Source of the DNA: Episyrphus balteatus
Taxonomy: Eukaryota > Arthropoda > Insecta > Diptera > Syrphidae
DNA length: 64,000 nucleotides
Direction: 5' to 3'
Assembly (NCBI RefSeq): GCF_945859705.1
Contig: NC_079137.1
Span: 62,094,552 to 62,158,551 of the forward strand
The stretch's first letter is position 1. Each line of letters begins with the position of its first letter. This document shows positions 1-13,119 of the stretch, one piece after another. Under the pieces are notes generated by a model. The model had not been told where the DNA came from, ran no database searches, and was given only the letters and a program-made list of their open reading frames with translations. A program made the position numbers and the translations under genes.

Positions 1-2125
1 CCTTGAATAACACATCATTATTCATCGAAAGAAATAATAAATAATTAGTGGGCTGCACCCGGGAGAGGACTGACTGGCAGGCTTCAGAGTTCAGTCAGAC
101 ACCCAGCAGCAGCTCGCAGCAATATTTTCTTATCGCACGTACTTAGCAAAGCAATCAATATCCTTGGTAATTAAATAAAATTAACGATCTTTTTTGTGAT
201 TGTGATGTGTTGTAGTTTGTGGATTGTGGACCCTCGAAAAAAACAATAGTTACCCACAAATTACCTAAAAACCAACTAAATCCAAAACATACAGATGTCC
301 GCATAAAGCAAAACAGAGAAGGAAGAAAATAACAAGGAACACCCTTTTTGAGGACTTGATTGGTGTCACTAGGATGATTTTTCAAAAAATTTAAAAACAC
401 ACACAATTGGAATGAAATAGAAAACGCAGGATCAATCAAATATGTCTTGAAGTCAAAGAAATAGCCTAAAACGATTTATTATTTTACAGAAGAGAACCGT
501 GACAAATCGTTCGGTGAATGCAACCGAAAAACTGACACATTTCACTCTTTTTTTCTCTAACTAGGCACTAGGCATTTATAGAAAAGGGTTGTGGAGATGG
601 GGTTGAAGAAATTGATGTATCTGTAAGGAAGTTAAAGTATTGAAGAAGTGATGAAGAAGTATCAGAAAGAAATCTTTCTCCCTGGGGCAATTTTTATTCA
701 ACTTTGTCGTCGCGGAACTGACGAAGAATATTTTAAAGTTTAAATGGATAAATAGATAGATCATCGTTTTTCGAAAATATAATATAAATATTGCAATTCC
801 CTGAGGATATAGGGCATAGAGAAGAGTGCTGTGTGGTAAAGGGGATTGGTCTATGTAACGCCCATTGTGTTAAACAATCCATTAATATTAATAAATGTGA
901 TTGGTTTTACAGAATTCTTCGACTAGCTATTCGGGGTATTTTCTTTTGTTTTTGGTGTAGGGTATTTGTGAGTGAGGTTTTGAAATTTGCCTTGTTAAGG
1001 GAAATGATGCAAGTTACGTGACTATTTCGGTTTTATTTTGTGACATGGTATCGAGAGTTTACCCTTTAATTTGATTAAATTGAAACCGTTTGAATACTTT
1101 TATAAAAAATATGAATTTGGTTTCATTTCTTTAAACTCTTATTTCAGACATTTATTAAAAAAAAATATTTATTTTCGAAAAATGAATTTTTTTTTTTGGA
1201 AATGGACAAAATTGATAAAATAATGTTATATTAAGTTTGTACTGATTTTTTAATCGTTCAGATTAATTAATTAATTAAGGCCTAAAAAATGTGTTCCTTG
1301 AAAAATTGGAACCAATTATTTATTTAATTTGATGGCTAGTAGGAGGCAATTTCATTAGATTTCTGCTATTACTCAAAACTCAAGCACATCAAGAGGTACA
1401 TACAGCTTTTCACTTAAATTCATAGAAGTCATCAGATGAGACTTCAACAAAGGATGGAGTTAGTTATGTTTCCGTCATTTTTGGAGTATCCGTCATTTTG
1501 AAATACACGTTTCTTTCTTCTCGAAAACTTCTCGCTACACAGAAAATTTGTAATGAACCTTCCAGAACCAACCTGTGGATTTCAAATCAGCTTTTAACAT
1601 TGAAATTCTGTTGTTCAAAGTTTTCGGGTCTATCAACTTCGCAGGAGCACCTACTAAACATTATTTTTTACATTCGGAAGCAGATAACTTGGAGCCAAAG
1701 TCTTGAAACAAGTTTTCGTTTACAGATATGAGCTCACATTGAGCAGGCCAATGCATTTAGTTTAAAAAAATAACAAATTTATTTTTTTCCAGATTTTTAA
1801 AAAAATTCAAGAGGTATCTACCCCTTGTCGAAAAAAATGAATTGAAAATTTTTTTTTTCATACATTCAGAAGAAGATATCTTCGGACCCAAATGTCGAAA
1901 TAAGATAAGATAAGATCCGTTGAACCCATCAGGACCATCAAGATTAAACTTTAAATAAAATACGAACCTTGATGGTTTCAACGGGTATTGGCACGACATA
2001 AGGGAAGGAAAAAAAAATATTTTTCCAAGAGGAACTTCGGAGGTATGTATGTTTTTGGGGGTTTGAAAAAGTCGAATATGTTAAAAATATCTTTATTTTG
2101 CAAAAATAAATATGAAAAGGATTTT
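1..2125. other. Single-copy AT-rich flank, no gene seen
   Basis: No coding sequence is supported here; the short open frames have no recognisable domain. Positions 60-125 are richer in G and C than their surroundings and contain an initiator-like TCAGTC at 91-96, but no TATA box or convincing downstream promoter element, so a promoter is not called. A small imperfect inverted repeat lies at 1917-1985 (CCGTTGAA ... ACCATCAAG against CTTGATGGT ... TTCAACGG). Otherwise the stretch is A- and T-runs. Confidence 0.6.
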
Positions 2126-3126
<1,001 letters not shown>

Positions 3127-3299
3127 ATTTATTTATTTTTGCATTATTAATTGTTTGCCTAAAAAAATCATTTATCAACCGAAGAAACTATTTAAGTGGT
3201 CTTAGCCTGAAATCTGAAGCCCCAAAAGTCCCCAGATAGTATTGAAACCCATGCGTTCGCAGCCTACCACAGTACAAAAATGAAAACTTTAAACCGAAA

Positions 3300-3630
3300 C
3301 ACGTTTTTTTCCGCGCCGTGCAACGTAACTCAAAAACTAATGAAGCTATCGACTTGAAATAAAGTGTAAACTACTCGTTAACTAATTGGTCATTGCATGA
3401 ACCTAAAAGTTCAATATAATTTTCACAATAAATATTTTTTTTAACAATTTGTTTATAAAAAAACATTGTCTTTTTCCGTTTTTTTGGTCTCTAATTTTTA
3501 TTTTACACTTTTTTTTTGCTAAATTTAGGTCCATGCAATGCGTATAAATATATTTTAATGGAAAAAAATGTCTCTTTTGATTACAAATAATTAACTGGAC
3601 TTGGGCATTGCACGGCAGAAACGCGAGGCA
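3300..3630. repeat. Imperfect inverted-repeat segment (possible MITE remnant)
   Basis: Outer arms contain GCCGTGCAA at 3315-3323 and TTGCACGGC at 3608-3616. Inner arms contain ATTGCATGAACCTAAA at 3392-3407 and TTTAGGTCCATGCAAT at 3524-3539 (one mismatch). The two nested pairs suggest one degraded palindromic element. No target duplication was identified. Confidence 0.5.
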
Positions 3631-4054
3631 TCAACTTTAAACGGCTGTAGAGTCGCCATTTTGTTTTTTTTATTATCTATTAAAAAAATTGTGTAAGCAC
3701 TTCATGATGTCAATAATATCATGTATTTTTCCAAATATTAATTATTGCTTTCAGTTTTCCAATAAAAATTCTTGAAAAACCCGTCGTCCAGAGGGATTTC
3801 CCCGCTTAAAATAAAATGTAAGGATGACAAATAATGTATTTCCACTGTGATTTGAGTCGCTGGGACGAGCAATGCAAATTTCGAATATTTCAATAGACCG
3901 ATAATTGATAAAGCAAATGAGATTTATTTTTTTCTTTCAGCGATAAATCTCAATGGGTTGACCGAAACATAAAAAAATATAAAATATAGGTTTCTTTTAG
4001 ACCTTGACCGAAATTTTTCATTTTTAAAAATATATAATGACCTTTATTGAAAAT

Positions 4055-4098
4055 GGCAACAAATAAGTGTTATTTGTTGCCAACCTTTCAAAAGGTTG
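4055..4098. repeat. Two adjacent perfect stem-loops
   Basis: The first hairpin has a 12-bp stem (GGCAACAAATAA, loop GTG, perfect complement) at 4055-4081. The second has an 8-bp stem (CAACCTTT, loop CA, AAAGGTTG) at 4081-4098 and shares one base with the first. A looser inverted pair, GAGATTTAT / ATAAATCTC, lies just upstream at about 3919-3952. Function unknown. Confidence 0.7.
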
Positions 4099-4372
4099 AG
4101 ATTTATTTCTGATCTCTGCTTCCAATATTCTTATTTATTGACCCTCTTTAATAAAAAAAAATGTCAGGGTGTAATAGTCGGTTTTATATAAAAAGCATTT
4201 TTTAATGATGCGATTATACTTTTTCCAAAGCACTGTACATCTCCAAACGAAGAATGAAGGCGTACTAGGTAAGTTTAGGACTCAAGTGGCTACAATATCT
4301 GAGGACTCAAGTTGAGTAATAATTCGAGTACACTAGGAGGCAAAGTAAAAAAGAGTGCAATTGATTTCCTAT

Positions 4373-4400
4373 AAACAAAAGAGCTGAGCAGGGAACTTAG
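4373..4400 (+). repeat. 28-bp dispersed motif, copy 1 (AAAGAGCTGAGCAG)
   Basis: Core AAACAAAAGAGCTGAGCAG followed by GGAACTTAG. It closely matches segments at 6970-6997, 31240-31267 and, on the opposite strand, 13961-13988. No homology was noticed beyond the motif, so it is not simply the visible end of one of the other families here. Confidence 0.7.
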
Positions 4401-6969
4401 TTATTTTTGTATTTTTTTTTTATAAAGTTCTTTGTATTCTTCTCTAAGAATTATAGAAGCTTAGTCAAAATTCAACAAACCAGATCAAATTCAGCTTCTA
4501 CGTTTTTTTTTTTAAATGTTCAAACAGTATTGATATAAGAAGGTGCTTACTTATTCAAATAGTAAATTAGTTCTACTTCATGAATTCAATATTATAATCT
4601 GCATTAGAATTTAAAGAATATTCCATAAATCCTTGCACACAATCTAACCACATGCAGGTACCTGCTTCACATTCGTTTACTTTAAACAAACAAACACACC
4701 AACCAACAAATCTTCAAGATTCCACTCAGTCATTGTTTGAAATCCTCTCAAATCTGGGACAACATTGTGCAGCGAAACGACTCTAATGCATTTCAAGACC
4801 TAGGACAACATTTTCCTTATTGTGCTTCTATACAGCATGGGATTTATTTATTATACTTAATACGCATATATAAAACGTCACACATATTTATTTCTTCATC
4901 CCTTTTGCATTAATTTTCAAAAAAAAAAAAAATTCTTCTTATGCGGATCTATTGTCCCCGTACTCTCTTAAGTTTTTTACAGCGACTTACCCTTCACGAC
5001 GGCATGCATGCAGCAGCAGCAGCATCCGCCTTGCAATTATATTTTGCATGTGCTAAGATGTAAGCGCGAATAAATGCCTAAGGGTATTTTCGCGCACATA
5101 TTACAATTTCTATACCAGCTTCGTCACTGTGTGTGTGTTTGTTTGTGTGAGGATGTGCATTTTATATCCTTTAGTCCGTTTTTTTTTTTTTTTTTTTTAA
5201 TTCAAACTTTGAAGTTGAGGAACGGGACGCGATTGCAAAATGACTTTGAAAAACATTGCACACATTCGAATTGAGATTGGGGTAGTAGTCACGTCACACA
5301 TCCTTGCCCTTTTGTTGCCGTTATGTCGGATGCACAGTTTGAGGTAAAAAAAAAGAAGTGAGTAGTATTGCAGATATACGAAACAGTTTTTCCGGTTCAA
5401 TGACCGATCTATGTAAATGATGATAGGCATATTAAAATATACACAACCAACACACTCACACTCATACCACACAAAAAAAAAATATTATATTTTCTAAATG
5501 CAACAGGAAAAACTACGTCGTAATATTAATATACCGGCACTGGACGACTTTTTATTAAAAAGATGATGGTGGGGGTTTTTGTGTATGGATTTACGTGCGA
5601 TTTGATGTGGGGGCTTTTGTTTAAAAAAAAAAAAAATGAGAGGATATTAGAAGAAGGTCCTCTCATACCTTTTCTTTGTGTATAGTTAGTTTATTAATGC
5701 ATTTCCTTGGCAGATTACACAAGAACATCTCCTGTTGTTTTTTATGTTGATGAGTGGAGGATATCTTCGTGTATAGGGGATTTTCAATTAAGTTTATTTG
5801 CAGAAGGGGTTTGAATGATTATTTTATAGAAAAGAAGAAGAAAAAAATATCATGCAAATATATATATGAGCTCCTCAACTATTTTGTTTGCGGAAATAAT
5901 TATGAGTTATGTTGGAAAAAAATATATTACTTGAGGTTTTATGATTTGATGATATGGAATGAGCGGTGTTTCCAGAAAAAAGACACTCCTTTATTCTTTC
6001 TTTATTAATATAACCCTTGTACAAATAAAGGAGTGTATTCTTAAGTAAGATGGATATAAAAGTGCTTTTACTCCTTAGGGCTTACATTAAATAAATAGCA
6101 GGTAAGTCCACCTATAACCATATATTTTCTGCAATATTTGTTCGAAGAAATATAATAAATCTTCAATATACACAATATATAACTGCCTTCATAACGTATA
6201 ATGTGCATTATCTATAGGCGAATACCATCATATAAGGTTGAAAAATAAAACTCGATGTCCTTTCGAATAAAGGAGTTTATGTACAGGTTTATATCCATTT
6301 ACCTATTTTTAATTCCCACAACATTAAAAAACTTACTTTAGTATTTTATATAGGAAGTATAGGAAACAGGAAACAAAGAATGCACATAGAAGGCAGTAAT
6401 ATATAATAATTACTTACTCCAGAACAAAGTTTCTTGCTGAATTTTATTCCAAGTAGGTTTTTGCAACGTCCTCGAAAAACAAAATACCAAAGTAAAAAAA
6501 AAAAAAAAGTAATACGAAATAATTTCAAGGAAATACTAGCTTTTGTATAGGTGCTTAAACGCAATGTATAGAAAATTATTTAAATTTTTTTAAGGTTAGA
6601 ACACATTTTGTTTCAGTTATTAAAATTACAACTTTAACTCCGGGTAACTGAATGATACAATGACTTGGAAAATAAGGATTTGGAAATTTCAAGTTCCCGA
6701 ACACTTGCGTCCAGGGACATTTAAATATTTTGAAACATTGCAGACACTTGTATGGAATAAAAAGTACAGGATAATTTTTTAAAATGTGTAAAAAAGAGGT
6801 AAATTAAATTTTACGGTTTAGTTGCACTTTGCATGTAATAACTTGGATTTCAATCAATAAAAAAGAAAGTTAATAAATATACTAAGTAAAATCAAAGAAT
6901 ATACAATAGTTTGAAGTCAGAAGACCGATTAGAAATGATTTCAGGCTATATGCGGTCGATTTAAAAAAT
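4401..6969. other. Single-copy AT-rich DNA, no gene
   Basis: No supported coding region. Short CAG runs at 5011-5023, a TG-rich tract near 5128-5150 and T-runs are the only simple repeats. An inverted pair ACACTCCTTTATT (5983-5995) / AATAAAGGAGTGT (6024-6036) could form a hairpin, and the related word GAATAAAGGAGTTTATG recurs near 6264. Confidence 0.5.
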
Positions 6970-6997
6970 AAACGAAAGAGCTGAGCAGCGAACTTGA
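6970..6997 (+). repeat. 28-bp dispersed motif, copy 2
   Basis: AAACGAAAGAGCTGAGCAG followed by CGAACTTGA; differs from copy 1 at only a few positions. Confidence 0.7.
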
Positions 6998-9600
6998 TTA
7001 ACCTTTTCATTCCAACAAGAGTCCTGTAGCATGGAGCACTTAAAAATTTGTTTGGTGGCAACTCTAATATAATTTTTTTCCCTCTTCTCTATAATTATTA
7101 CATATGAATATGAAAGACAATGTCAAGTAGAATTAGCTAATGTTTTCAGAAAATTCAAAAAAATGTGAATTAATAACCCTTTTCCACTTAAAAACCATTT
7201 CATTTGTAAAGACAAGTATACAAAAGTCATATACCCTTTTGACAAGCATCAAAAAATTGACATTGTCTTAATGCTTTTAAACTCTTATATCTTTTTGCCT
7301 CCTTCAAAAAGTAAAAAAGAATACAATTAAATATCACAAAAAATTATTCGTTGAAGTGAAAAATTGTGTTAACTTTTTTTTTTATTCAACACGTGACATT
7401 ACAAGAGATACGACACGTGTAACATTGTCATCGTTGTCATTATTGTCGACGCCATCGATAACACAAATAAAATATACACGCAAAGCACTTCATGATTTCT
7501 TGAGTTGCTTTCATAATAGAATTGACATTCGAAATGAAGTACCTCTAGAAAACCTACCGATATAAATTTTACTCCTCAAAATGCACCCACACACAAAATC
7601 AACAATCTTCCCACCCTTTTGTGTTATTCGAGGTTTCGAGTTATCAAACCTATTTGATGCTCATTTTCAAGTCCTTTTTTTTCAAATGGGAACAAGGAAC
7701 AACCCGCATTTCACTCTTTTTCTGTTTTTGTGTATTTTCAAGTACCAGAATATGTTTTCTTTCTTTATTATTTTCTTTTAAATTCGCACGTTAACAACAA
7801 CACATTCTAGTATTGTCATCAAATCCAGATATAAACAAATTAATGCATCCCTTATGACAAATTGGCCGTGCGTCGTGTTAGTCCTTATCACCCACCCATG
7901 CCCTCAATAATTTCAACAACCCATACCAATAAGGGTGATTTCAAATTCAAAAATTTATATCGCTGTGGGAACAAAATTTTTGTGTAAAATTACAAAGTCA
8001 ATTCTAGTACAATTATGAACTTGATTGCACTACAAAATCCAACCCCTCTCTATGAAGGAGGACGAGAGGTTACGGGTGTTGGTGCGCGTTTGCTTTGATA
8101 ATAGCCAATCTAGAAAACTTGAAGTGGTCACAAATAACGATAACAATTTTCAAATTTCCTCATATTGTAATTTTACTTCAGAGAGAACTTGAGTTTTTCT
8201 TGTAAGTTTGTAAGAACTCCCTTTTCCTATTTAAGAGTCTAAGATTTAATCAAGGACCAAGAGGAATTTTCTATCATCATTATTGACATGAAGCGACTTC
8301 TTAACGATTGGTAATTCTATTTTAGTGTTATTTCCTCGCCAATTGTTTTACATCCGGCCATTTTCAGTGCGACAATTCCAGGAGTTGCATTTCTATGTTT
8401 CTATGTGTGTGAGGGTGTGGAGAATCAGAAAAAAATTCTAGTATTTTTTTTTTTATTGTACTCGTATATACAATTTCTTATTATCGTTCGGACGGAAATT
8501 GTCAAGAGAAAAACAGTAACAGTTGAATATTTTCTTCACTTCCGGCGAAATACTTGGTATTTTATTTATTGAGCGTAGAAGCTTACTTCTAAGCTTGCTT
8601 TTTTTGCTTTGTCAATTGTTGTGTATTCGTGGATACAATGTCCTCATAAGTTCACTCGACCGAAATATACGCAGTTTATAATCCTCTACAAAATAAATAA
8701 GAAATAAGTATCCTTCGAAATACTGCTGTGAAGAAATTGTATATAAGAAAATGACGGAAAATCATAAAATTTTATTTTTGTCTTAAGAACCATGATGACG
8801 ACAAAAAGACGACGAGAAACAGCGAATACGGGTGTCCTCTGGTATTTCTTATTATTTTTTTTTCTTGCTGTGTTTATTGTTCGTTTACTATTACACTTCT
8901 TGTATTGTTAATCCGTTAAGAGAATGTCGAATAACGCTAAAATGTCCCCCATCAAGATTTGGTTGTTAAATTTTAGAGCTTCCTTAGGCATTTAGATTTG
9001 ATTTGAATGTTGCAATGTTAAAAATAAAGAATTAGAGACGGATGCTTTAGAAATGGAATTCTTAAGGTATTGATGGTGTCTAGAGATACTGTAACATCGT
9101 TGATCAGAAGGTTAAAATTATTCAAGAGGCTACAAAGATCTTTGTTCTTAGGTTCACATCTCAATTTATTTGCATTTGTGACAATTTTTCGCTTAGAACT
9201 GGGAAAATCTAAAAATTTCGCAACAAGTTTTCTTGGAGGTTTTCCAAAACGTGCAGCAATTTAATGGAAGAGCACCAACACCATGTTTTCTTCAAAAAAA
9301 AAAAATCCTTAAAATAAAATAAAAAAGTGAATAAGCTTACCGAGTTATGAAAAGATTTTTGCAAATTAATATAAAGGCAAAGGATATTTCAAAACTGAAT
9401 TCATTCAAAAAAAGGAAAAGCAAGGTATTTGCTACTTAAATCTTAGCTCAATGGTAAATTAAAAAATTAATTAACTAAGTTGACAAATTCCAAACAAAAG
9501 ATTTTTGAAGTGAAAACTTCTTTAGTATCGTAGTGTTTTGAGACACGATGAAACGAAAAAGTGACAGGAAGAATCTGTTGCCGATGACCAGTCACCAGTG
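6998..9600. other. Single-copy AT-rich DNA, no gene
   Basis: Frames of 60-70 codons occur (for example near 7356 and 9070) but show no recognisable domain. The stretch looks like ordinary non-coding insect DNA with T- and A-runs. Confidence 0.5.
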
Positions 9601-9654
9601 TATGAAGTTTCGTAATCTCAGTTTGGAATTTCGAAATGGTTGGCATCAAAAAGT

Positions 9655-10011
9655 TCTTACTTTTTTAGTTGGCATCGTAGAAATATGATTGAAGCAACAT
9701 ATAAAAGGTGAAATAGTAAGCTTTCAGATGATATCAATCTAATTATGGGTTGTTATTGAAAAAAATTGATTTAATGGTGTTAGAAAAGAAAAAAGATTGA
9801 TTTTTTTGCTTTTCTTGATGAAAACTGATTGGGTTCAAAAAATTCTAGCTCTTTTTGTAGATTTTTGTATAGACATGGTCGATATAAATATTTTAAGCTA
9901 AAACAATAAGCTTTCAGATGATATAAAATTTATTAAAAGTTGTCATACAAAAATGGATTTAATGGTGTTAGAAAAAAAAAAATTTTGTTTTGCTTTTATC
10001 ATGAAAAATAA
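9655..10011 (+). repeat. Dispersed repeat R2, copy a, left part
   Basis: The block with GTAGAAATATGATTGAAGC, AAGCTTTCAGATGATATCA, TTTAATGGTGTTAGAA and TAGACATGGTCGATAT recurs at 42300-42660 (opposite strand) and partly at 45360-45625. The copy is interrupted by the foldback element at 10012-11708 and resumes at 11709. Family unclassified. Confidence 0.7.
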
Positions 10012-11708
10012 TAGCCCAGGGAAATTAGTAATTTAAATCGCATTTTTCGCGGGACAAAATTTTTTTCATGGAATGTGTTCGGGTGGTTGTCCCTATCATA
10101 AAAGTCAATTTGTTGGGAAAATTGGAGGTTGGGAACAGCCGCCATCTTGGAAAAGAGATTGGTATCGTTTTTATTGAATAGCTCCATTGTTATTCATTTT
10201 AACAGAAAATGACAAAGGTAGGACTTATTAACAATAAAATTATCTAAAAAATGATATACAAAACAATTCCGTGAGTTGATTAAATAAAATTTTATAGTTG
10301 GTCAAAGTGCGGGTTTGTATCGCAAGGTTGGGACAAAATGACATTTTTTCATATATCTGACGAACTTTTGATTTGTTTGGATAATTCTTCAAGAATGAAT
10401 TTTAGTACTTATAATTACCTATAAAATGAGCCCACAATCGTTATTGTAACCATCGTATTGTAGAAATAATCTAACTCCGAAACTCTCCATGTACTAGTCA
10501 AAAGTGAGAAAAAAGCAAGTTTTTTGCTAGTAGGCCGAGACAATTTTGGGAGTAGAGGTATAACCAAATTATAAGTACGCAGTTTTGCAGCCATACTCGT
10601 GTTTATGTCGATTTCAAAGGTCTAACAACTCTAATTTTGGGCTTTATACGGTTTTTGGGGGGTTAAATGACGTAAGTTTTCCAGTTAACGTGAATGGGCT
10701 AAATTTATACTATTTGAAATTATAAATATACAAGCTGATGCTCTATCATTTTTCCTAAATCTGGACACCTCAATCTCGGCTATGCGGTTAATAGAACTCA
10801 CGATATAAGCTTTTTTAACTAACTATATCAGGCTTTTCAATTCAAATAAACAAACAAAAATCGAAACAAAAAAGCCTCTAAAACATAATCGTATAAACGG
10901 CTTATATCTTGAGTTCTATTGGTCACATCCTCAAGATTGGGGTGTCCAGATTTAGGAAAAATGATAGAGCATCAGCTTGTATATTTATAATTTCAAATAG
11001 TATAAATTTAGCCCATTCACGTTAACTGGAAAACTTACGTTATTTAACCCCCCAAAAACCGTATAAAGCCCAAAATTAGAGTTGTTAGACCTTTGAAATC
11101 GACATAAACACGAGTATGGCTGCAAAACTGCGTACTTATATTTTGGTTATACCTCTACTCCCAAAATTGTCTCGGCCTACTAGCAAAAAACTAGCTTTTT
11201 TCTCACTTTTGACTAGTACATGGAGAGTTTCGGAGTTAGATTATTTCTACAATACGATGGTTACAATAACGATTGTGGGCTCATTTTATAGGTAATTATA
11301 AGTACTATAATTCATTCTTGAAGAATTATCCAAACAAATCAAAAGTTCGTCAGATATATGAAAAAATGTCATTTTGTCCCAACCTTGCGATACAAACCCG
11401 CACTTTGACCAACTATAAAATTTTATTTAATCAACTCACGGAATTGTTTTGTATATCATTGTTTAGATAATTTTATTGTTAATAAGTCCTACCTTTGTCA
11501 TTTTCTGTTAAAATGAATAACAATGGAGCTATTCAATAAAAACGCTACCAATCTCTTTTCCAAGATGGCGGCTGTTCCCAACCTCCAATTTTCCCAACAA
11601 ATTGACTTTTATGATAAGGACAACCACCCGAACACATTCCATGAAAAAAATTTTGTCCCGCGAAAAATGCGATTTCATGCCCATATTTTGACTAATTTCC
11701 CTGAGCTA
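10012..11708. mobile_element. 1.7-kb long-inverted-repeat (foldback) element
   Basis: Arms 10012-10810 and 10900-11708 are near-complementary over about 800 bp, around a spacer of about 90 bp. Terminal inverted repeats are TAGCCCAGGGAAATTAGT and its partner ending TTTCCCTGAGCTA. TAA stands on both sides (10009-10011 and 11709-11711), a candidate 3-bp target duplication as in PIF/Harbinger-type elements; a duplication this short is weak evidence. The sequence on both sides belongs to repeat R2, and the R2 copy at 42.3 kb is uninterrupted at this point, so an insertion is well supported. Each arm carries the same ~51-codon open frame (10187 reading leftward, 11523 reading rightward), containing AAGATGGCGGC. 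I do not recognise the peptide and it may be non-coding. Confidence 0.85.
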
Positions 11709-11890
11709 TAATTGTTTTGAATAAATTATTTTTATACATACTTTTTTGGCATTGTAAAAATTTAAGTATGGCTTTATTCTTTAGAAAAATTTGTAAGCTT
11801 TTTAATGGTGCAATTTTTTTTTTTCAAGAAAAATGATATTTTTAGGGTTTCACTTTCACCACGTGTGAATTGCACACATTATTTTTGTTT
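11709..11890 (+). repeat. Dispersed repeat R2, copy a, right part
   Basis: Resumes R2 after the foldback insertion: the GGCATTGTAAAAATTTAAG and CTTTATTCTTTAG words match the 42.34-42.38 kb copy in inverse orientation. The ACCACGTGTGAATTGCACAC segment near 11858 recurs with one change near 45587. Confidence 0.65.
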
Positions 11891-12559
11891 TTTTTTTTTT
11901 TTGGAAACATAGCTATTTTTTCAAGTCTTAAGGAAAACACAAATTAATTTTACAAAATTTCCATTTCCTTATTAAGTGTATACTTGTAGATTTGTAATTC
12001 CTAATCCCTTTATGATAATGAAAATAGTTTCAATTAATTTCTCTCTAATCATTCGTTTGATGTATAGTTTTTTTGCACAAAAAGAAAATTACTAAGTGCC
12101 TGCCTGGAAGACACCCACATACACACACATTTTGAACTATAAGTACTCTCTCTGCACCTTTTTCCCCAAAAAGGATAATGATGATGATGGGAAAATCTTT
12201 TTTAGTAGTTTTTCTGTGTAGATACATCTGTAGTCAAGCATTATAAATTAATTCCATTGGGAGAGAATGCATGCGAGATGAGTATTTAGCTAGTTTTCAT
12301 CAAAGTGCCTGAGGGTGCACTTAATTTAATTGACAATCATCATATCGTCATCGTCATCCAACTCATCGACTTTTAGTTGACTAGTTTATATTTCATATAG
12401 GATGTTAAATTGAACGATGTGTGTGTTGTCTTTCTATCCTCCAACTCCAACACACATTTATACACATAGTTCATCATATATTTACTAACCAAAATGACAA
12501 CTACCAAAAAGATATTTCATCCTTTTTGCGAATATTTTGTATCGTGTATGCTGTGGTGA
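11891..12559. other. Single-copy AT-rich DNA, no gene
   Basis: No gene recognised. The 121-codon open frame starting at 12421 runs into the Tc1-like inverted-repeat element that follows and has no known domain. Confidence 0.45.
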
Positions 12560-13119
12560 CAGTCTGTTCCAAAAGTTTGAGGCAAAAATTTGTTTTGAAT
12601 AAGTTCAAAATATTGCTCACTTTAAAATGCATTGAGTTGAAATTGGAAAAACAACAATCGTCGGGAGTGATTAGTAAAAAGAAATCCAGTGGAAACTTAT
12701 TTTATAAATTTTTCTCCAAATTTTCGAAAACAAAAATTCACGCAGAGAAAAATAAGACCCTTAGAATTAAATTAATTCTCGTTTAAAAATTATCTTGTTG
12801 AAATAAACAGATTTCTTATAAAAAATAAACGGATTCTATTTATTTCTACAAGAAATCTGTTTAAATCAAAGTGAGTTTCATTTCATTTTAATAAGATTTA
12901 TCTTCTTAAAAACAAACTTAAGTGTATCTACTTTTATGGAAATGATTTCTCATTGATTTTACGTGCATTCTTATTGAAATTAAAAGATTAAACTTCAGAA
13001 TCGTATTTTTGTACCTTTACGGGGTGAGAACCTGAGGAAAATAGAATAGGAGTTCCAAGAAATTTTGTCCTAAAGAGAAGCTAAATTTATTTTTGGGCCC
13101 AAACTTTTGTCAGTCAGTG
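12560..13119. mobile_element. Tc1/mariner-like MITE (degraded)
   Basis: The left end reads CAGTCTGTTCCAAAAGTTTG. The right end, read inward on the opposite strand, begins CACTGACTGACAAAAGTTTG. Both resemble Tc1-type termini, and TA follows the right end at 13120; no TA is left on the left side. An internal inverted pair around AAACAGATTTCTTATA (12806) and the AGAAATCTGTTT near 12850 adds to the palindromic design. No transposase is encoded in 560 bp. Confidence 0.5.

Larger units (their letters stand above)
3127..4350. other. AT-rich DNA with palindromic structures, no gene
   Basis: Holds an imperfect inverted-repeat segment at about 3300-3630 and twin hairpins at 4055-4098, described separately. 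The remainder is AT-rich with no coding potential recognised. Confidence 0.5.

Noticed and set aside
12421..12786. 121-codon forward frame as a gene
   Set aside because: Its second half lies in the Tc1-like inverted-repeat element, and no domain was recognised.
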